A DNA stretch of 14,983 nucleotides from CAZLIC01 sp964559535 (GTDB lineage: Bacteria > Pseudomonadota > Alphaproteobacteria > Rhodobacterales > Rhodobacteraceae): contig CAZLIC010000093.1 in assembly GCA_964559535.1 (NCBI GenBank), positions 1 to 14,983 of the forward strand, given 5' to 3'. Position 1 is the first letter of the stretch, and each line of letters begins with the position of its first letter. Below the pieces are notes generated by a model, which saw nothing but the letters and a program-made list of their open reading frames with translations, had not been told where the DNA came from and made no database searches. The position numbers and the translations under genes were made by a program. Shown one piece after another: positions 13,591-14,983 of this stretch.

Positions 13591-14802
13591 TCACGGCCGC
13601 GTCAGTTGTGCCGCCAGTTCCATATGCGGCGACCAGCGGAACTGGTCCACCGGCTGGATCCAGTCGATGCGGAAGCCGGCATCGCACAGGATGCGGGCGT
13701 CGCGGGCGAAGGTCGCGGGGTTGCAGCTGACCATGGCAACAACCGGTACCTGCGCCCGCGCCAGCCGTTCGGTCTGCGCCTCGGCCCCGGCGCGGGGCGG
13801 GTCGATCACCAGGGCGTCAAGGCCGCGCAGTTCGTCGGGTTCCAGCGGGCGGCGGAACAGGTCGCGGGTGACGGCGTCGATGCGGTGCAGGCCGGGGGTG
13901 GTGCGGGCGGCGGCTTGCAGAGCGGCCACCATGGCGGGGTCCGCTTCGGCGGCCATCACCTCGGCCCGTTCGGCCAGCCGCAGGGCGAAGGTGCCGCAGC
14001 CGGCAAAGAGGTCGGCCACCCGGCGGGCGCCGCCCACCGCTTCGGCGACGGCTTGGGCAAGCGCCTGCTCGCCGTGCTCGGTGGCCTGCAGAAAGGCGCC
14101 GGGGGGCAGGGTGGCACGGGCCGGTCCCAGCGGAACAACGGGTGCCGCACGCTGCGCCATCACCTCGCCGTCCCATGTCAGGCGCGACAGTCCGCGCGCT
14201 TCGGCAATGCCCGCAAGGTCCATCCGCAGCGCGGCATCGGCGGGCTTGCCTCTTGTCACGGCGATGTCGGGGCCAGTCAGGGTGCGGGTGACAGTCGCCT
14301 GCACCTCGGCACTGCGCGACCCGCCGGTGCGGATGATCTCTTCAACCGCCGGAACGGCCGCCATCAGGTCGGGGTGCAGAAGGTGGCACTGGGGCACGGG
14401 GACGATGCTGTCCGAGGCGCGGGCGTGAAACCCCACCAGCACCCCGCCTTTGGTGCGTCGCCCCGACAGCGTGGCGCGGCGTCGGCTGTGGGGGGGTGAG
14501 GTGACGATGGGGCGGATGGGGGCCTGCAGCCCTTGCCCCGCCAGCGCGCCCGCCACGATGCCTTCCTTCCAGCGGGCCACCAGCGGGTCGGCGGCGTGCT
14601 GCACGGTGCAGCCGCCGCAACTGCGGGCGTGGGGGCAGGGCGGCTTCACCCGGTCTTGCACCGGCGTGAGAATGCGAACATCGGTCAGCCTGTCGCCTTG
14701 CGGCGTGCCCTCGACCACCTCGCCCGGCAGGGCGCCGGGGATGAACAGGCCACCCGATATGCCGTCACCGCGATGCCCCAGCCGTTCGACGGTCAGTCGC
14801 AT
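13591..14802 (-). CDS. 23S rRNA (uracil-5)-methyltransferase, RlmD/TrmA family
   Basis: SAM-dependent methyltransferase that makes 5-methyluridine in structured RNA, most likely 23S rRNA. The 403-aa protein begins with a short TRAM-like domain (about 1-48). An iron-sulphur cluster site of RlmD type follows, with Cys56, Cys62 and Cys65 (CPHARSCGGC) and Cys138 (PQCH). The Rossmann domain has VADLFAGCGTFALRLA, DPPRAG, nucleophile Cys360 in VSCNP and base Glu395 in HMEL. The start at 14802 (MRLTVERLG) is where conserved sequence begins. The frame is open to 14892, but that extension is translated from a G-rich repeat tract. The iron-sulphur site argues for RlmD-like rather than TrmA, but the exact target base is not certain. 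Confidence 0.93.
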   Translation of the reverse strand: MRLTVERLGHRGDGISGGLFIPGALPGEVVEGTPQGDRLTDVRILTPVQDRVKPPCPHARSCGGCTVQHAADPLVARWKEGIVAGALAGQGLQAPIRPIVTSPPHSRRRATLSGRRTKGGVLVGFHARASDSIVPVPQCHLLHPDLMAAVPAVEEIIRTGGSRSAEVQATVTRTLTGPDIAVTRGKPADAALRMDLAGIAEARGLSRLTWDGEVMAQRAAPVVPLGPARATLPPGAFLQATEHGEQALAQAVAEAVGGARRVADLFAGCGTFALRLAERAEVMAAEADPAMVAALQAAARTTPGLHRIDAVTRDLFRRPLEPDELRGLDALVIDPPRAGAEAQTERLARAQVPVVAMVSCNPATFARDARILCDAGFRIDWIQPVDQFRWSPHMELAAQLTRP

Positions 14803-14826
14803 GGGGATGGTCCGGCCACCGTCTCG

Positions 14827-14849
14827 CCCCCCCTCCCCCTCCCTCCCCC
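14827..14849 (-). other. G-quadruplex-like tract in the 5' leader of the methyltransferase gene
   Basis: On the minus strand four G-runs of 5, 3, 5 and 7 are separated by single A residues (14849-14827), ending 24 nt before the start codon at 14802. One-base loops and runs of at least three G are the pattern expected of a very stable quadruplex in DNA or leader RNA. Confidence 0.6.
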
Positions 14850-14865
14850 ACAACAGGGGAGGGAG
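14839..14865. repeat. Intergenic palindrome overlapping the G-tract
   Basis: CTCCCTCCCC (14839-14848) and GGGGAGGGAG (14856-14865) are perfect 10-bp arms around CACAACA. The form resembles palindromic C/G-rich intergenic repeats I recall from alphaproteobacterial genomes. Another CCCCTCCCCC stretch lies at 14911-14920. The hairpin and the quadruplex use the same G-run, so they exclude each other. Confidence 0.65.
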
Positions 14866-14932
14866 GCACGCAAGGCCCCGTGCTGCGCGCAACGTCCCGG
14901 CGGGGCGGCTCCCCTCCCCCTTATGGGTAGGG

Positions 14933-14983
14933 CTATCGCATATGGGTGATGGCGTGGATGAGGTAGTCGTCGGAGAAGGTGCA
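14933..14983 (-). CDS. Probable C-terminal end of a leftward gene entering from the right edge
   Basis: Reading leftward from the window edge, one frame gives 16 codons, CTFSDDYLIHAITHMR, then TAG (14935-14933). Nearly all codons end in G or C, as in the real genes here. The stop lies 130 bp before the methyltransferase start, with the G-rich repeats between. Too little is visible to name the product, and chance openness cannot be excluded. Confidence 0.4.
   Translation of the reverse strand, partial: CTFSDDYLIHAITHMR

Noticed and set aside
14803..14892. N-terminal extension of the methyltransferase
   Set aside because: The extra 30 residues come from the G-rich intergenic repeat; RlmD-like conservation starts at MRLTVERLG (14802).

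Overview
The window is GC-rich, densely packed chromosomal DNA, best read as an alphaproteobacterium, probably Rhodobacteraceae. That is inferred from gene style and codon use (strong G/C at third positions), the Tat-signal and lipoprotein L,D-transpeptidases, and the CUT1-type sugar uptake genes. No rRNA, tRNA, CRISPR array, insertion sequence or integrase was seen.

Left part (1-10754): a galactoside uptake and catabolism locus. A divergent intergenic region (about 1167-1264) separates a leftward pair, an IclR-family regulator and a sugar-importer ATPase cut off by the window edge, from a rightward run of nine genes. In order these are a CUT1 solute-binding protein, two permeases, an NAD-dependent GH4 alpha-galactosidase (melA), an SDR dehydrogenase, 2-keto-3-deoxygalactonate kinase (dgoK), 2-keto-3-deoxy-6-phosphogalactonate aldolase (dgoA), an SMP-30-type lactonase and a GH42 beta-galactosidase. 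Five gene junctions in the locus are 4-bp ATGA overlaps. Neither glycosidase has a signal peptide, so the inferred route is import of intact alpha- and beta-galactosides, cytoplasmic hydrolysis, then De Ley-Doudoroff oxidation of galactose through galactonolactone, galactonate, KDGal and KDPGal to pyruvate and glyceraldehyde-3-phosphate. Galactonate dehydratase is the one step not encoded here. The SDR, the presumed galactose dehydrogenase, has Asn where the catalytic Lys of YxxxK should be.

Middle (10755-11680): two tandem leftward genes encode near-identical 60-residue proteins of unknown function, each with a signal peptide and a C-terminal hydrophobic segment. A 19-bp-arm inverted repeat lies between them and a good intrinsic terminator lies after the second. 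A 301-bp gene-free stretch follows.

Right part (11681-14983): cell-envelope genes, namely a Tat-type L,D-transpeptidase (leftward), a CAP-domain lipoprotein (rightward) and a lipoprotein L,D-transpeptidase (leftward, ending 5 bp from the CAP gene). Next comes an RlmD-type rRNA uracil-5 methyltransferase (leftward), whose upstream region holds a G-quadruplex-like tract and a palindrome. The probable last 16 codons of another leftward gene reach the right edge.
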